DNA of 64,000 nucleotides from Xanthobacteraceae bacterium. Its GTDB lineage: Bacteria; Pseudomonadota; Alphaproteobacteria; Rhizobiales; Xanthobacteraceae. Below, piece by piece: positions 39,287 through 49,080 of this stretch (within the stretch, counting starts at the first letter, position 1; the number at the start of each line of letters is the position of its first letter). The stretch spans positions 186,001-250,000 of the forward strand of contig JAMLIK010000005.1 of assembly GCA_023954195.1 (NCBI GenBank), given 5' to 3'. Made by a program: the position numbers and the translations under genes. Under the pieces are notes generated by a model that was given only the letters and a program-made list of their open reading frames with translations, was not told where the DNA came from and made no database searches.

Positions 39287-40159
39287 ATGCCGCCCCCCGT
39301 TTTCCGCTTCGCGCCCAGCCCGAACGGCTACCTCCACCTCGGCCATGCCTACTCGGCGCTGCTCAACGCCGACCTGGCGCGGCGGGCCGGCGGACGGCTG
39401 TTGCTGCGCGTCGAGGACATCGATCCGACCCGCTGCAAGCCGGAGTTCGAGGCCGCGATTTATCAGGATCTCGATTGGCTGGGCCTCGTCTGGGAGGCGC
39501 CGGCGCGGCGGCAGTCCGATCACTTCGCCGATTATCGCGCGGCGCTGGATCGCCTCGATGCGCTCGGGCTGATCTATCCGAGTTTCGAGAGCCGCGCCGA
39601 GATCGCCCGCGTGGTGGCGGCGCGCGAGGCGCGCGCGCCGTGGCCGCGCGATCCCGACGGCGCGCCGCTCTATCCCGGCACGGCGCGGCGGCTGCCGGCG
39701 GATGAGCGCGCGGCGCTGGCGGCTTCGGGCGCGCCCTACGCGTTGCGGCTCGACATGGCGAAGGCGCTGGCGCGCGCCGGCGCTCTCGACTGGATCGAGG
39801 ACGGCGCGGGACCCGGCGGCGAATCCGGCCGGGTGACGGCGCGGCCGCAGGCGTGGGGCGACGTCATTCTCGGGCGCAAGGAGACGCCGGCCAGCTATCA
39901 TCTCGCCGTGGTGGTGGACGACGCGGCGCAGGGCGTGACCGACGTGGTGCGCGGCCAGGACCTGTTCTGGGCCACCGGCGTTCACCGCCTGTTGCAGCGG
40001 CTGCTGGACCTGCCCGCGCCGCGCTACCGCCACCACGCGCTGCTGCGCGACGCGGCCGGGGCGAAATTGTCCAAATCGACGCAGGCGACCGGCCTGCGCG
40101 AGCTGCGCGCCGGGGGGATGACGCCCGCCGAGGTGCGGCGGCGCATCGGCCTCGGTTGA
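39287..40159 (+). CDS. gluQ: glutamyl-Q tRNA(Asp) synthetase
   Basis: A 290-residue truncated glutamyl-tRNA synthetase that adds glutamate to queuosine in the tRNA(Asp) anticodon. The class I motifs are YLHLGH (15-20) and KLSKS (260-264). The anticodon-binding domain is absent, as expected. The zinc-site cysteines of the E. coli enzyme are replaced around YPSFESR (97-103). The GEDLF-type motif DVVRGQDLFWAT is present. The start at 39287 has GAGAG upstream. Confidence 0.93.
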   Translation: MPPPVFRFAPSPNGYLHLGHAYSALLNADLARRAGGRLLLRVEDIDPTRCKPEFEAAIYQDLDWLGLVWEAPARRQSDHFADYRAALDRLDALGLIYPSFESRAEIARVVAAREARAPWPRDPDGAPLYPGTARRLPADERAALAASGAPYALRLDMAKALARAGALDWIEDGAGPGGESGRVTARPQAWGDVILGRKETPASYHLAVVVDDAAQGVTDVVRGQDLFWATGVHRLLQRLLDLPAPRYRHHALLRDAAGAKLSKSTQATGLRELRAGGMTPAEVRRRIGLG

Positions 40160-40247
40160 GCTGATCGGGCGCGGCGGTTGAAAACGTCGCGCGACGCTCG
40201 TGCCAACCGGTTCCGTCATGCTATGAATCCGCAAAGGCGGGGGGATC

Positions 40248-41492
40248 ATGGCGCTCGGATCAGGAGCACCGCGAGGTAAGCGCGCGCCGGGCAAGCGTCC
40301 GGCGAAGAAACCCGCGCGCCGCCCGCCCGGTTCCGCCGCGCCGGCCACGGTCGAGGCGGCGCTGGCGGTGTTCGCCCATGAGGTGCGCACGCCGCTGACC
40401 GGGATTCTCGCGGTCAGCGATCTGCTGGCGACCTCCGATCTTGGCGAGCGCGAGCGCCGCTGGGTCGAGACCATCAAGGCCGGCGCCGAGCACCTCGCCA
40501 GTCTGGCGACGCTGTTCGTCGATGCCGCGCGCAGCCGCTCCCGAGGCGGCGGCAAGAGCGGCGGCATGGAGGCGCGGCGGGATTTCTTCGACCTGCGGGC
40601 GGTGGCGCGCAGCATCGGGGATTCGCTGACCGGGCGCGCCGCCGCCAAGGGACTGCGATCGCGCGTCCGAATTTCCGAGCGGCTGCCGGCGTTCGTCACC
40701 GGCGATCCGGTGCGGTTGCGCGCGGCGCTGGAAAACCTCGTCGACAACGCCGTCAAATTCACGGCGGAAGGCGACGTCGGCCTCAAGGTGACGACGGCCC
40801 GCGCCGCCAAAGGCCGGATCGTCGCAAGTTTCGCGGTATCGGACAGCGGCATCGGCCTGACGCTGGCGGAGATCAAGCGGCTGTTCCGGCCGTTCTCGCA
40901 GGCCAATGTCGGCATCGCCGCGCGCTTCGGCGGCGCCGGGCTGGGACTGTCGTCGGTGAAGCAACTGGCGCGCGCCATGGGCGGCGACATCACCGTCGCG
41001 CCGCGCCAGGGCGGCGGCGCGGTGTTCACGCTGACGGTGGCGCTGGCACAGGCCGACACGCCGGCCGCGACCGCCGCCGACCGGGACGACGTCTCCGATG
41101 CCTGTGGCGGCGGCGCCTTGCGTATCCTGAGCGTGGAAGACAATCCGTTCGGCCGCGTCGTGCTCAACGCGATCCTCACCGAACTCGGCCATCACGCCGA
41201 GTTCGTCGGGCGCGGCGAGGCCGCCGCCGAGCGCCTGGCGCAAGGCGGGTTCGACGCGGTGCTGATGGACATGGTGCTGCCGGGGATCGGCGGCGTCGAG
41301 ACGATCCGCCGCATTCGCGCGCTGCGCTCGGGTCCGCGCGAGATTCCGATCATCGGCATTTCGGGCAAGGAGACCGACGCGGCGGCGGCGCGGAAGGCCG
41401 GCGCCGACGCCTTCCTGCTCAAGCCGGTGTCGCCCCGCGCCCTGGCGACGGCGCTGATTTCGATTCAGCGCGGCGCGCGCGGGCCTTCATGA
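40248..41492 (+). CDS. hybrid histidine kinase without sensor domain
   Basis: A 414-residue soluble kinase. A basic N-terminus (KRAPGKRPAKKPARRP) precedes the HisKA box with phospho-His44 (FAHEVRTPL). The ATPase has N-box ENLVDNAVKF, G1 DSGIGL, F-box LFRPFSQA and G2 GGAGLGLSS. The C-terminal receiver (291-414) has phospho-acceptor Asp341 (LMDMVLPG) and Lys392. There is no sensory or membrane domain, so input must come from a partner. The last 74 bases overlap the convergent YihY gene. Confidence 0.9.
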   Translation: MALGSGAPRGKRAPGKRPAKKPARRPPGSAAPATVEAALAVFAHEVRTPLTGILAVSDLLATSDLGERERRWVETIKAGAEHLASLATLFVDAARSRSRGGGKSGGMEARRDFFDLRAVARSIGDSLTGRAAAKGLRSRVRISERLPAFVTGDPVRLRAALENLVDNAVKFTAEGDVGLKVTTARAAKGRIVASFAVSDSGIGLTLAEIKRLFRPFSQANVGIAARFGGAGLGLSSVKQLARAMGGDITVAPRQGGGAVFTLTVALAQADTPAATAADRDDVSDACGGGALRILSVEDNPFGRVVLNAILTELGHHAEFVGRGEAAAERLAQGGFDAVLMDMVLPGIGGVETIRRIRALRSGPREIPIIGISGKETDAAAARKAGADAFLLKPVSPRALATALISIQRGARGPS

Positions 41493-42309
41493 TCGCGGCG
41501 TTGAGTTCGCCGCCGAAAATGAAAATCACCGCGATGAAATACAGAAACACCAGCGCGATGACCACCGAGGCGAGGCCCGCGTACATCGTGACGTAATTGT
41601 TGGCGAAGCGGGCGAGATATTCACCGAACGCCATGCTCGACACCAGCGAGGCCGCCATCGTGAAAACGATGCCGGGCAGGATCTGCATGAAACTGCGTCG
41701 GCCCGCCGGCAGCCAGGCATGCAGCAGGAACAGCGCGACGATCATCGCCGGAACGGCGGTGCCGTAGCGCACGATGGTCAGGAAGCGCTCGTTGGATTCG
41801 ACCATCAGCGGGACATAGTGCCGCGTCGTCTCCAGGATCAGCGGCCCGAGCACGATCAGGAACGCCAGCGCCAGCGCGGTGACGGCGGCGATCAGCGTAT
41901 AGCCGATCGATTCCAGCCGCAGCCAGTACCATGCCCGCTGCTCGGTCACGGCATAGGCGCGGTTGAGCGCGATGCGCAGGCTTTCGACGCCGTTCGAGGC
42001 GAAATAGAGCGCGAACACCGCACCTACGGTCAGCGCATCGCCGCGCGTGGTGGTCACCACGTCGTGGATTTCGCTGGAGAGCCGGCTCGCCACCTCCTCC
42101 GGCCACACCTGCAACATCAGGTCGGCGGCCTGATCCGCCAGATCCTTGGAGCCGAAGAAGCCGGCCAGCGAAGTCAGCACGATGAGGAAGGGAAACAACG
42201 CCATCAAGGTGGAGAGCGCGATGTGGCTGGCGATGGCCCAGCCGTCATCGGCCAGAAACGTGTAGAAGGCTTCCAGTCCGATACGGTAGAGGCGTCGAAG
42301 CAGCTTCAC
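41419..42309 (-). CDS. YihY/UPF0761-family inner-membrane protein
   Basis: A 296-residue membrane protein formerly annotated as ribonuclease BN. The family hallmarks are ASHIALSTLMALFPFLIVL (first helix), YFASNGVESLRIALNRAY and six predicted helices ending VIFIFGGELNAAI. A substrate is not known; lipid or envelope export has been proposed for the family. Its 3' end overlaps the hybrid kinase gene on the other strand. Confidence 0.9.
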   Translation of the reverse strand: MKLLRRLYRIGLEAFYTFLADDGWAIASHIALSTLMALFPFLIVLTSLAGFFGSKDLADQAADLMLQVWPEEVASRLSSEIHDVVTTTRGDALTVGAVFALYFASNGVESLRIALNRAYAVTEQRAWYWLRLESIGYTLIAAVTALALAFLIVLGPLILETTRHYVPLMVESNERFLTIVRYGTAVPAMIVALFLLHAWLPAGRRSFMQILPGIVFTMAASLVSSMAFGEYLARFANNYVTMYAGLASVVIALVFLYFIAVIFIFGGELNAAIMKARARRAESKSAPSPGRGATPA

Positions 42310-42723
42310 GTTTCACCTTGATCGCCGAATCGACGCCGGCGACCCGACGACACGTTCGTTGTCCTTGGAGTTTGACCGAAAAATCGGTTTTTATGAATAT
42401 GCAATTCGAAAACCGTCATGCGCCGCGCAGGCGAAGCATCCGGTAACCCTATATCAGATGAAATTTTTCCCTTGCATTGGCACGGATTACCGGATCGTCC
42501 GCCGGAGCCTGTCATCGGGCCGCGCTTCGCGCGGACCCGTTGGCGGACGATGACGCCTCGTTTTCAGGTTCTTACCAGCTTTATCGGCGGAATTTTAAGC
42601 CAAAACGACCATCGGCCCCTGGTCGGCCGGCGTGGGCGGAACCTACCGCCGCCGGGCCGTTGATCGCGTCATTGGCGGGAATCCACCATTGGCGCGCTTC
42701 CGCCCCCGGTGTATGTAGCGGCG
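42310..42723. repeat. intergenic region with palindromic repeat
   Basis: About 410 bases without a supported gene. 42488-42555 is a repeat: GGATCGTCCGCC on the left and GGCGGACGATGACG on the right around a GGGCCGCGC-TTC-GCGCGGACCC hairpin, related to 5570-5672. An AT-rich patch (GACCGAAAAATCGGTTTTTATG, near 42375) gives a weak hairpin with T-run and may contain the YihY promoter. Nothing else is recognised. Confidence 0.5.
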
Positions 42724-42918
42724 ATGTTTACATTCCTCGCAAATTTTCTCCTGCCGATCGCGCTGATCGCGGTGGCGGTGGTTCTGCTGCTCGGCCTGCT
42801 CAACTTGATGCGTGGCGGGTCGCCCCATCGTTCGCAGAAGCTGATGCAGATGCGGGTGCTGCTGCAATTCGTCGCCATCATCGTCGCCATGGTGGCGGTG
42901 TGGGCGCTGGGGCGCTAG
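42724..42918 (+). CDS. twin-transmembrane HIG1-like small protein
   Basis: A 64-residue protein with two helices (FLLPIALIAVAVVLLLGLLN and LLQFVAIIVAMVAVWALG) joined by a short basic loop (MRGGSPHRSQKLMQMR). This matches the HIG1-domain / twin-TM family, known from respiratory supercomplex factors. The stop is 3 bases before the adenosyltransferase start, so the two are co-transcribed. The start at 42724 is preferred to the ATG at 42709, which would extend it by MYVAA. Confidence 0.8.
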   Translation: MFTFLANFLLPIALIAVAVVLLLGLLNLMRGGSPHRSQKLMQMRVLLQFVAIIVAMVAVWALGR

Positions 42919-42921
42919 GAC

Positions 42922-43494
42922 ATGGTCACGCTCAACCGCATCTACACCAAGACCGGCGACGACGGCACCACCGCGCTCGGCAGCGGTGAACGTCGCGCCA
43001 AATACGATCCGCGGGTCGCGGCCTACGGCACCGCCGACGAGACCAACGCCGTGATCGGCGTGGTCCGGCTGCACCTCACCGACGCGCCCGACCTCGACGC
43101 CATGCTGGGCCGGATCCAGAACGACCTGTTCGACCTCGGGGCCGATCTGGCGGTGCCGAAGCGCGAGGGCAAGGCCGAGCGCCTGCGGGTGGCGGCGAGC
43201 CAGGTCGAGCGGCTGGAGCGCGACATCGACACGCTGAACGCCAGCCTCGCCCCGCTGAACTCGTTCATCCTGCCGGGCGGGTCGGCCGCCGCCGCCTATC
43301 TGCATCTGGCGCGGACGGTCTGCCGCCGGGCGGAGCGCCTGATCGTGGAACTCGCGGCGCGGCCGGGCGAAAAAGTTAGCCCGCCGGTGATTCATTACAT
43401 GAACCGGCTGTCGGACTTCCTGTTCGTGGCGGCGCGCGCCGCCAACGGCAACGGCGCCGGCGACGTGCTCTGGGTGCCGGGACAGAACCGCTGA
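42922..43494 (+). CDS. cob(I)alamin adenosyltransferase (PduO/ATR type)
   Basis: A 190-residue enzyme transferring adenosyl from ATP to cob(I)alamin. The ATP-binding N-terminus is RIYTKTGDDGTTALGSGERR, followed by GTADETNA, VDDLF-like NDLFDLGADLA and the C-terminal VCRRAERL...NRLSDFLFVAAR, all PduO-type signatures. It is third in order after a HIG1-like gene and upstream of etfBA. No cobalamin riboswitch is visible. Confidence 0.93.
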   Translation: MVTLNRIYTKTGDDGTTALGSGERRAKYDPRVAAYGTADETNAVIGVVRLHLTDAPDLDAMLGRIQNDLFDLGADLAVPKREGKAERLRVAASQVERLERDIDTLNASLAPLNSFILPGGSAAAAYLHLARTVCRRAERLIVELAARPGEKVSPPVIHYMNRLSDFLFVAARAANGNGAGDVLWVPGQNR

Positions 43495-43627
43495 GCGGCA
43501 TGCGGAAGGGGGACCGGGCGTTTGGCCGCTTTTCAGCCCGGTTGACCGCGATTGGCGGGCGATCTAGGTTCCGCGCCGAGCAATGAATTGCACGCCGAAA
43601 AAACCACCCCAGCACGAAAGAGGATCG

Positions 43628-44377
43628 ATGAAGGTTCTAGTACCGGTCAAGCGCGTGGTTGATTACAACGTCAAGGTCCGCGTCAAGAGCGACGGATCGG
43701 GCGTCGAACTCGCCAACGTCAAGATGTCGATGAATCCGTTCGACGAGATCGCGGTCGAGGAAGCCCTTCGCCTGAAAGAGGCGGGCAAGGCGACCGAGGT
43801 GGTGGTGGTCTCGATCGGCCCCGCGCAGGCGTCGGAAACCATCCGCACCGGCCTCGCCATGGGCGCCGACCGCGGCATCCTGGTCAAGGCCGAGGGCAAC
43901 GTCGAGCCGCTGGCGGTGGCCAAGCTGCTCAAGGCCGTGGTCGACGAGGAGAAGCCGGGCCTGGTCATTCTCGGCAAGCAGGCGATCGACGACGACTCGA
44001 ACCAGACCGGCCAGATGCTGGCCGCGCTGCTCGGCTGGTCGCAGGCGACCTTCGCCTCCAAGCTTGAGGTCGAAGGAAGCGACTTCACGGTGACCCGCGA
44101 AATCGACGGCGGCTTGCAGACGGTGAAGCTGAAAGGCCCCGCGATCGTCACCACCGACCTGCGGCTCAACGAACCGCGCTATGCATCCTTGCCCAACATC
44201 ATGAAGGCGAAGAAGAAGCCGATCGCGGACAAGACCGCCGCCGACTACGGCGTCGATCTCACGCCGCGTCTCGAAGTGCTCAAGACCACTGAACCCGGTG
44301 GCCGCAAGGCCGGCGTCAAGGTCAAGGACGTCGCCGAGCTGGTCGCGAAACTCAAGAACGAAGCCGGGGTGATCTGA
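43628..44377 (+). CDS. etfB: electron transfer flavoprotein beta subunit
   Basis: A 249-residue subunit of ETF, which accepts electrons from acyl-CoA dehydrogenases and passes them to ETF-quinone oxidoreductase. The opening [19 protein letters not shown] and the AMP-binding region [21 protein letters not shown] are typical of EtfB. The start at 43628 has AAAGAGG upstream. Its stop overlaps the etfA start by one base (TGATG). Confidence 0.97.
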   Translation: MKVLVPVKRVVDYNVKVRVKSDGSGVELANVKMSMNPFDEIAVEEALRLKEAGKATEVVVVSIGPAQASETIRTGLAMGADRGILVKAEGNVEPLAVAKLLKAVVDEEKPGLVILGKQAIDDDSNQTGQMLAALLGWSQATFASKLEVEGSDFTVTREIDGGLQTVKLKGPAIVTTDLRLNEPRYASLPNIMKAKKKPIADKTAADYGVDLTPRLEVLKTTEPGGRKAGVKVKDVAELVAKLKNEAGVI

Positions 44378-45321
44378 TGACCACGCTGCTGATTGCCGAA
44401 CACGACAACAACTCGCTGAAGGACGCCACCAACAAGGCGCTGACCGCGGCCAGCCAGCTCGGCGCCGAGGTGCACGTGCTGGTCGCCGGCGAAAACGCCA
44501 AGGGCGCGGCCGACGCCGCCGCCAAGCTGAATGGCGTCGCCAAGGTGCTGCTGGCCGACAACGCGGCTTACGCGCACGATCTGGCGGAGCCCCTGGCGGC
44601 GCTGATCGTGTCGCTGGCGGGGAACTACGACGCTTTCGTCGCGCCCGCGACCTCGCGCTTCAAGAACGTGATGCCGCGCGTCGCGGCGCTGCTCGACGTC
44701 ATGCAGGTGTCGGAGATCACCAAGGTGGTCGCGCCCGACACCTTCGAGCGGCCGATCTATGCCGGCAACGCGATCCAGACCGTGAAGTCGAAGGACGCCA
44801 AGAAGGTCATCACCGTGCGCACCTCGACCTTCGCCGCGGCCGGCGAAGGCGGCTCCGCCGCGGTGGAGAGCGTGGCGGCGGCGGCCGATCCGGGCCTGTC
44901 GAGCTTCGTCGGCGAGGAAGTCGCCAAGAGCGATCGCCCCGAACTGACCTCGGCCAAGATCATCGTCTCCGGCGGCCGCGCGATGCAGAGCCGGGAGAAC
45001 TTCGCCAAGTACATCGAGCCGCTGGCCGACAAGCTCGGCGCCGGCGTCGGCGCCTCGCGCGCCGCGGTCGATGCCGGCTACGCGCCCAACGACTGGCAGG
45101 TCGGCCAGACCGGCAAGGTGGTGGCGCCGGAGCTTTACATCGCCATCGGCATTTCCGGGGCGATCCAGCATCTCGCCGGCATGAAGGACTCCAAGGTGAT
45201 CGTCGCGATCAACAAGGACGAGGACGCGCCGATCTTCCAGGTCGCCGATTACGGTCTGGTCGCGGACCTGTATCAGGCGGTGCCCGAACTGACCGAGGAA
45301 CTGGCCAAGGCCGGGCGCTGA
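44377..45321 (+). CDS. etfA: electron transfer flavoprotein alpha subunit
   Basis: A 314-residue partner of EtfB. The C-terminal FAD-binding domain carries the EtfA signature ([34 protein letters not shown]) and GRAMQSREN. The length is usual. It is translationally coupled to etfB and followed by a terminator-like hairpin, then by a 3-hydroxybutyryl-CoA dehydrogenase gene, fitting fatty-acid oxidation. Confidence 0.97.
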   Translation: MTTLLIAEHDNNSLKDATNKALTAASQLGAEVHVLVAGENAKGAADAAAKLNGVAKVLLADNAAYAHDLAEPLAALIVSLAGNYDAFVAPATSRFKNVMPRVAALLDVMQVSEITKVVAPDTFERPIYAGNAIQTVKSKDAKKVITVRTSTFAAAGEGGSAAVESVAAAADPGLSSFVGEEVAKSDRPELTSAKIIVSGGRAMQSRENFAKYIEPLADKLGAGVGASRAAVDAGYAPNDWQVGQTGKVVAPELYIAIGISGAIQHLAGMKDSKVIVAINKDEDAPIFQVADYGLVADLYQAVPELTEELAKAGR

Positions 45322-45336
45322 GCCGAAAGCATGATG

Positions 45337-45368
45337 CGCCGGCCGGAGCGGACTCCGGCCGGCGTTTG
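45337..45368 (+). terminator. probable terminator after etfA
   Basis: A perfect 12-bp stem (CGCCGGCCGGAG with CTCCGGCCGGCG) closes a CGGA tetraloop. Only TTTGTG follows, so termination may be partial and allow read-through into the dehydrogenase gene at 45424. Confidence 0.7.
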
Positions 45369-45423
45369 TGCCAGAACACGGCAGGGCGCTGTTTCCCAGC
45401 TCTCACTTTGGCAAAATGACGAG

Positions 45424-46305
45424 ATGGCGGTGATGATTAAGAAGGTCGGCGTGATCGGCTCGGGCCAGATGGGCAACGGAATCGCGCATGTCGCGGCGCT
45501 GGCCGGATATGACGTGGTGCTCAACGACATCTCGCCGGAGCGCCTGAAGTCGGCGATGGCCACCATCAACGGCAACCTGACCCGTCAGGCCGCCAAGAAG
45601 ACCATCACCGAGGACGCGCACAAGAAGGCGCTGAGCCGCATCGACGCCAGCGAAAGCCTTGAGCCTTTCGCCGACTGCGATCTCGTCATCGAGACCGCGG
45701 CCGAGAAGGAAGACGTCAAGCGCAAGATTTTCCAGGACCTGTGCGCGATCCTGAAACCCGAGGCGATCATCGGATCGAACACCTCCTCGATCTCGATCAC
45801 CCGTCTCGCCGCCTCCACCGACCGGCCGGAGCGGTTTATCGGCATCCACTTCATGAATCCGGTGCCGGTGATGGAGCTGGTCGAGTTGGTGCGCGGCATC
45901 GCCACCGACGACCAGACCTTCGACGCCGCGCGCGATTTCGTCACCTCGCTCGGCAAGCAGATCGCGGTGTCGGAGGACTTCCCGGCGTTCATCGTCAACC
46001 GCATCCTGCTGCCGATGATTAACGAGGCGATCTATACGCTGTACGAAGGCGTCGGCAACGTCGAGGCCATCGACGCCGCGATGAAGCTCGGCGCGCATCA
46101 CCCGATGGGGCCGCTGGAGCTGGCTGACTTCATCGGGCTGGATACCTGCCTGTCGATCATGCAGGTGCTGCACGACGGGCTGTCGGATTCGAAATACCGG
46201 CCCTGTCCGCTGCTGGTGAAATACGTCGAGGCCGGCTGGCTCGGCCGCAAGACCCAGCGCGGCTTCTACGACTATCGCGGCGACAAGCCGGTGGCGACCC
46301 GCTGA
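45424..46305 (+). CDS. 3-hydroxybutyryl-CoA dehydrogenase (copy 2)
   Basis: A 293-residue NAD-dependent 3-hydroxyacyl-CoA dehydrogenase. The NAD motif is [32 protein letters not shown] and MINEAIYTLYEGVG follow. It is downstream of etfBA on the same strand, suggesting a role in short-chain acyl-CoA oxidation or the polyhydroxybutyrate cycle. The start at 45424 (MAVMIKKVG) or at the ATG 45433 is possible. It is a paralogue of 36923-37780. Confidence 0.92.
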   Translation: MAVMIKKVGVIGSGQMGNGIAHVAALAGYDVVLNDISPERLKSAMATINGNLTRQAAKKTITEDAHKKALSRIDASESLEPFADCDLVIETAAEKEDVKRKIFQDLCAILKPEAIIGSNTSSISITRLAASTDRPERFIGIHFMNPVPVMELVELVRGIATDDQTFDAARDFVTSLGKQIAVSEDFPAFIVNRILLPMINEAIYTLYEGVGNVEAIDAAMKLGAHHPMGPLELADFIGLDTCLSIMQVLHDGLSDSKYRPCPLLVKYVEAGWLGRKTQRGFYDYRGDKPVATR

Positions 46306-46366
46306 TCCTTACGTCCGTCCTCCGAGTTTGCCTCGCGATGTGACATGCCGGATCGAATTCACCCGG

Positions 46367-46394
46367 CGTCGCCCCCGCGCAGGCGGGGACGACG
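46367..46394. repeat. short hairpin repeat unit, second copy
   Basis: CGTCGCCCCCGC-GCA-GGCGGGGACGACG, closely related to 8926-8954. It lies in the 133-bp gap between the convergent dehydrogenase and VOC genes. Confidence 0.6.
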
Positions 46395-46438
46395 CTTTTC
46401 GTGTTGCGAACCCGCCCGTAAAACCAATGTCCAGCCTC

Positions 46439-46816
46439 TCACGCCGCGGGCGTGATCCAGCCCATCGCCGCGCCGCCTGGCAGGACCACAATCGCCAGCC
46501 GTCCGACATTCGGGATCTCGAAGATCGGCTTCATCAGTTTCGCGCCGGCGGCAACCGCGTTTTTCACGCGCGCGTCAACATCGTCGACCGCCAGATACGG
46601 CATCCAGTTGTCCGGCATCGCGGCGAATTCCGGCCCGGCGACCTGATAGATGCCGGCCACCGGCGCGCCATTCATCGTCGCCACCCAGTAGGTGCCGCCG
46701 CCGGCCAGCGGCCGCGCCTCGTAGTCCCAGCCGATGTGCTCGCGATAGAACCGCTTGGCGCGCTCGGCGTCGCGGGTGCAGAGTTCGTTCCAGTTGAAGT
46801 GACCGTGTGGCGTCAT
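46439..46816 (-). CDS. VOC-family (glyoxalase/bleomycin-resistance-like) protein
   Basis: A 125-residue single-domain vicinal-oxygen-chelate protein. Conserved motifs are FNWNELCTRDAERAKRFY (strand-helix opening), GAPVAGIYQV and MPYLAVDDVDARVKNAVAAGA, and the C-terminal strand ends AMGWITP. Such 27-kDa-antigen/Cfp30B-like members have unknown substrates. The start at 46816 (MTPHGHFNWNE) is supported by the GGAG-like upstream context. Confidence 0.82.
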   Translation of the reverse strand: MTPHGHFNWNELCTRDAERAKRFYREHIGWDYEARPLAGGGTYWVATMNGAPVAGIYQVAGPEFAAMPDNWMPYLAVDDVDARVKNAVAAGAKLMKPIFEIPNVGRLAIVVLPGGAAMGWITPAA

Positions 46817-46857
46817 GGGCGTCTCCTGTCGAAGCAATACCTCCATCGGCGGCGCGC

Positions 46858-47532
46858 CTATCGCGCGATCGCCGCCTGGATCAGCTTGACGGCATCGGCG
46901 CTGTCCCATTCGGCGGGACCGGCCATGTTCCCGATCTGGCAGCCCTTGGCGTCGATCAGCACCGACGTCGGCATTCCGAGCGCCAGGCCGATGCTCTTGA
47001 GATCCTGAAACACTTTGGCCTTGGCGTCGCTGAAATTGCCGAGCCGGGTCAGGTTGGCCTCCTTGAGGAACGCTTTCGGCTTCTCAAGGTCGCGGGTGTC
47101 GATATTGACGGCGACCACCCGAAAATTGTCGCCGCCGAGCTTGGCTTCCAGCCGGTCCAGCGCCGGCATCTCCTTGCGGCACGGCACGCACCAGGTCGCC
47201 CACAGGTTGAGCAGCACGGTCTTGCCGCGCCAGTCCGAGAGTTTTTTCGGATTGCCCTGGCCGTCCTCGAAGGCGAGATCGGGCATTTTCATCGGCTTTT
47301 GCACCATGGCCAGCGCCGCCACCTCGCCGGTTGCCAGCGGCGCGATCTTTTGCGCCAGCGCCGCGGTATTGGCGCAATCCGGATCGCCGGCGGCCTGCTG
47401 CTGCATGGCGCCGAACTGGTGGACGATGCCGTAGCCGACCACGGCGCCGGCCACGATGGCGCTGATAAGCAGCGGCAGACGGCGGGCCTTGGGGCGGGCG
47501 GGCGGCGGATTGTCGGGCATATCGTTTGTCAT
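46858..47532 (-). CDS. tlpA: membrane-anchored thiol:disulfide oxidoreductase TlpA
   Basis: A 224-residue periplasmic thioredoxin-like reductase. The signal-anchor ([19 protein letters not shown]) precedes a thioredoxin fold with active site WCVPC (114-118). The extra pair Cys53 and Cys198 matches the structural disulfide of Bradyrhizobium TlpA. The family delivers reductant for copper insertion in cytochrome oxidase maturation. It is divergent from argH, with an 88-bp shared region, the same arrangement known for B. japonicum. Confidence 0.95.
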   Translation of the reverse strand: MTNDMPDNPPPARPKARRLPLLISAIVAGAVVGYGIVHQFGAMQQQAAGDPDCANTAALAQKIAPLATGEVAALAMVQKPMKMPDLAFEDGQGNPKKLSDWRGKTVLLNLWATWCVPCRKEMPALDRLEAKLGGDNFRVVAVNIDTRDLEKPKAFLKEANLTRLGNFSDAKAKVFQDLKSIGLALGMPTSVLIDAKGCQIGNMAGPAEWDSADAVKLIQAAIAR

Positions 47533-47620
47533 CCGGGGTGCGATGCGGCTATGCAGGGCTTATACGGAAACCGGGCGCAAGGCGAAAACCGCCCGCGCCG
47601 GACAAATCGAGCAGAACAGC

Positions 47621-49021
47621 ATGAGCAACAAGATGTGGGGCGGCCGGTTCGAGGACGGACCCGACGCGATCATGGAGGAAATCAACGTCTCCATCGACGT
47701 CGACCGCCACCTTTACGCGCAGGACATCGCCGCGTCCAAGGCACACGCCGCCATGCTTGCCGCGCAGGGCATTATTTCCGCCAGTGATGCAAAAAACATC
47801 GGCAAAGGTCTAGACACGATTTTGTCAGAGATCGCGGCGGATAAATTCACCTTCAAGCGGGCGCTGGAGGACATTCACATGAATGTCGAGAGCCGCCTGA
47901 GCGAATTGATCGGCCCGGCGGCGGGGCGGCTGCACACCGCGCGTTCGCGCAACGATCAGGTCGCGACCGACTTCCGCCTCTACGTGCGCGACACCATCGA
48001 CGCCATCGACGCGGCGCTGGCAAGCTTGCAGCAGGCGCTGGCCGAGCGCGCGCTGGAGCACGCCGACACCGTGATGCCGGGCTTTACGCATTTGCAGACC
48101 GCGCAGCCGGTGACCTTCGGCCACCACCTGCTCGCCTATGTCGAGATGACGGCGCGCGACCGCGGCCGCTTCGGTGACGCGCGCAAGCGCCTCAACGAGA
48201 GCCCGCTGGGGGCGGCGGCGCTGGCCGGCACCTCGTTCCCGATCGACCGCCACGCAACCGCCCGCGCGCTCGGCTTCGACCGGCCGATGGCCAATTCGCT
48301 CGACGCTGTGTCGGATCGCGATTTCGTGCTGGAGACGCTTTCGGCCGCCGCCATCGCCTCAGTGCATCTGTCGCGGATCGCCGAGGAGATCGTGATCTGG
48401 ACCTCGCCGCTGGTCGGGCTGGTGCGGCTGTCGGACAAGTTCACCAGCGGCTCCTCGATCATGCCGCAGAAGCGCAACCCGGACGCCGCCGAGCTGGTGC
48501 GGGCCAAGACCGGCCGCGTCATCGGCGCGCTCAACGGCCTGTTGATCGTGATGAAGGGCCTGCCGCTCGCCTATCAGAAGGACATGCAGGAGGACAAGGC
48601 AGGCGCGATGGAGGGATTCGCGGCGGTGTCTCTGGCGATCCGCGCCATCGCCGGCATGGTGCGCGACCTCGAACCCGACACGGCGCGGATGAAACTCGCG
48701 GCCGGCGAAGGCTACGCCACCGCCACCGACCTCGCCGACTGGCTGGTGCGGACCTTGAAGATGCCGTTCCGTGATGCCCACCACGTCACCGGCCGCATCG
48801 TCGCGCTCGCCGCCAAACAAGGTGTGGCGCTGCATGAACTGCCGCTTGCGGCGATGCAGGCGGTCGAGCCGAAAATCACCGCCGCCGCGCTCGACGTGCT
48901 GTCGGTGGAAGCCTCGGTGAAAAGCCGCGTGAGCTACGGCGGCACCGCGCCCAAAAACGTCCGGGCGCAGGCGAAAGCCTGGCTCAAACGCTTGGAAAAA
49001 GAGCAGAAATCGGGCCGATGA
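47621..49021 (+). CDS. argH: argininosuccinate lyase
   Basis: A 466-residue fumarase-superfamily enzyme splitting argininosuccinate into arginine and fumarate. The signature [12 protein letters not shown] holds the catalytic Ser, and [13 protein letters not shown] contains a conserved substrate-binding stretch. The length matches the family. The start at 47621 ([10 protein letters not shown]) is the standard N-terminus; the upstream open frame is not part of it. The lipoprotein gene starts 60 bases after its stop, and lysA follows. Confidence 0.97.
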   Translation: MSNKMWGGRFEDGPDAIMEEINVSIDVDRHLYAQDIAASKAHAAMLAAQGIISASDAKNIGKGLDTILSEIAADKFTFKRALEDIHMNVESRLSELIGPAAGRLHTARSRNDQVATDFRLYVRDTIDAIDAALASLQQALAERALEHADTVMPGFTHLQTAQPVTFGHHLLAYVEMTARDRGRFGDARKRLNESPLGAAALAGTSFPIDRHATARALGFDRPMANSLDAVSDRDFVLETLSAAAIASVHLSRIAEEIVIWTSPLVGLVRLSDKFTSGSSIMPQKRNPDAAELVRAKTGRVIGALNGLLIVMKGLPLAYQKDMQEDKAGAMEGFAAVSLAIRAIAGMVRDLEPDTARMKLAAGEGYATATDLADWLVRTLKMPFRDAHHVTGRIVALAAKQGVALHELPLAAMQAVEPKITAAALDVLSVEASVKSRVSYGGTAPKNVRAQAKAWLKRLEKEQKSGR

Positions 49022-49080
49022 CCGCGATCGGGCAAAATTTCCCACGGCCGCGGGGCTCGCCAGCGCCGGCCAATCTTTGT

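Noticed and set aside
42359-42553. Possible 64-residue plus-strand gene in the 42.3-42.7 kb gap
   Set aside because: It runs into a palindromic repeat, has a poor start and has no similarity I recognise.
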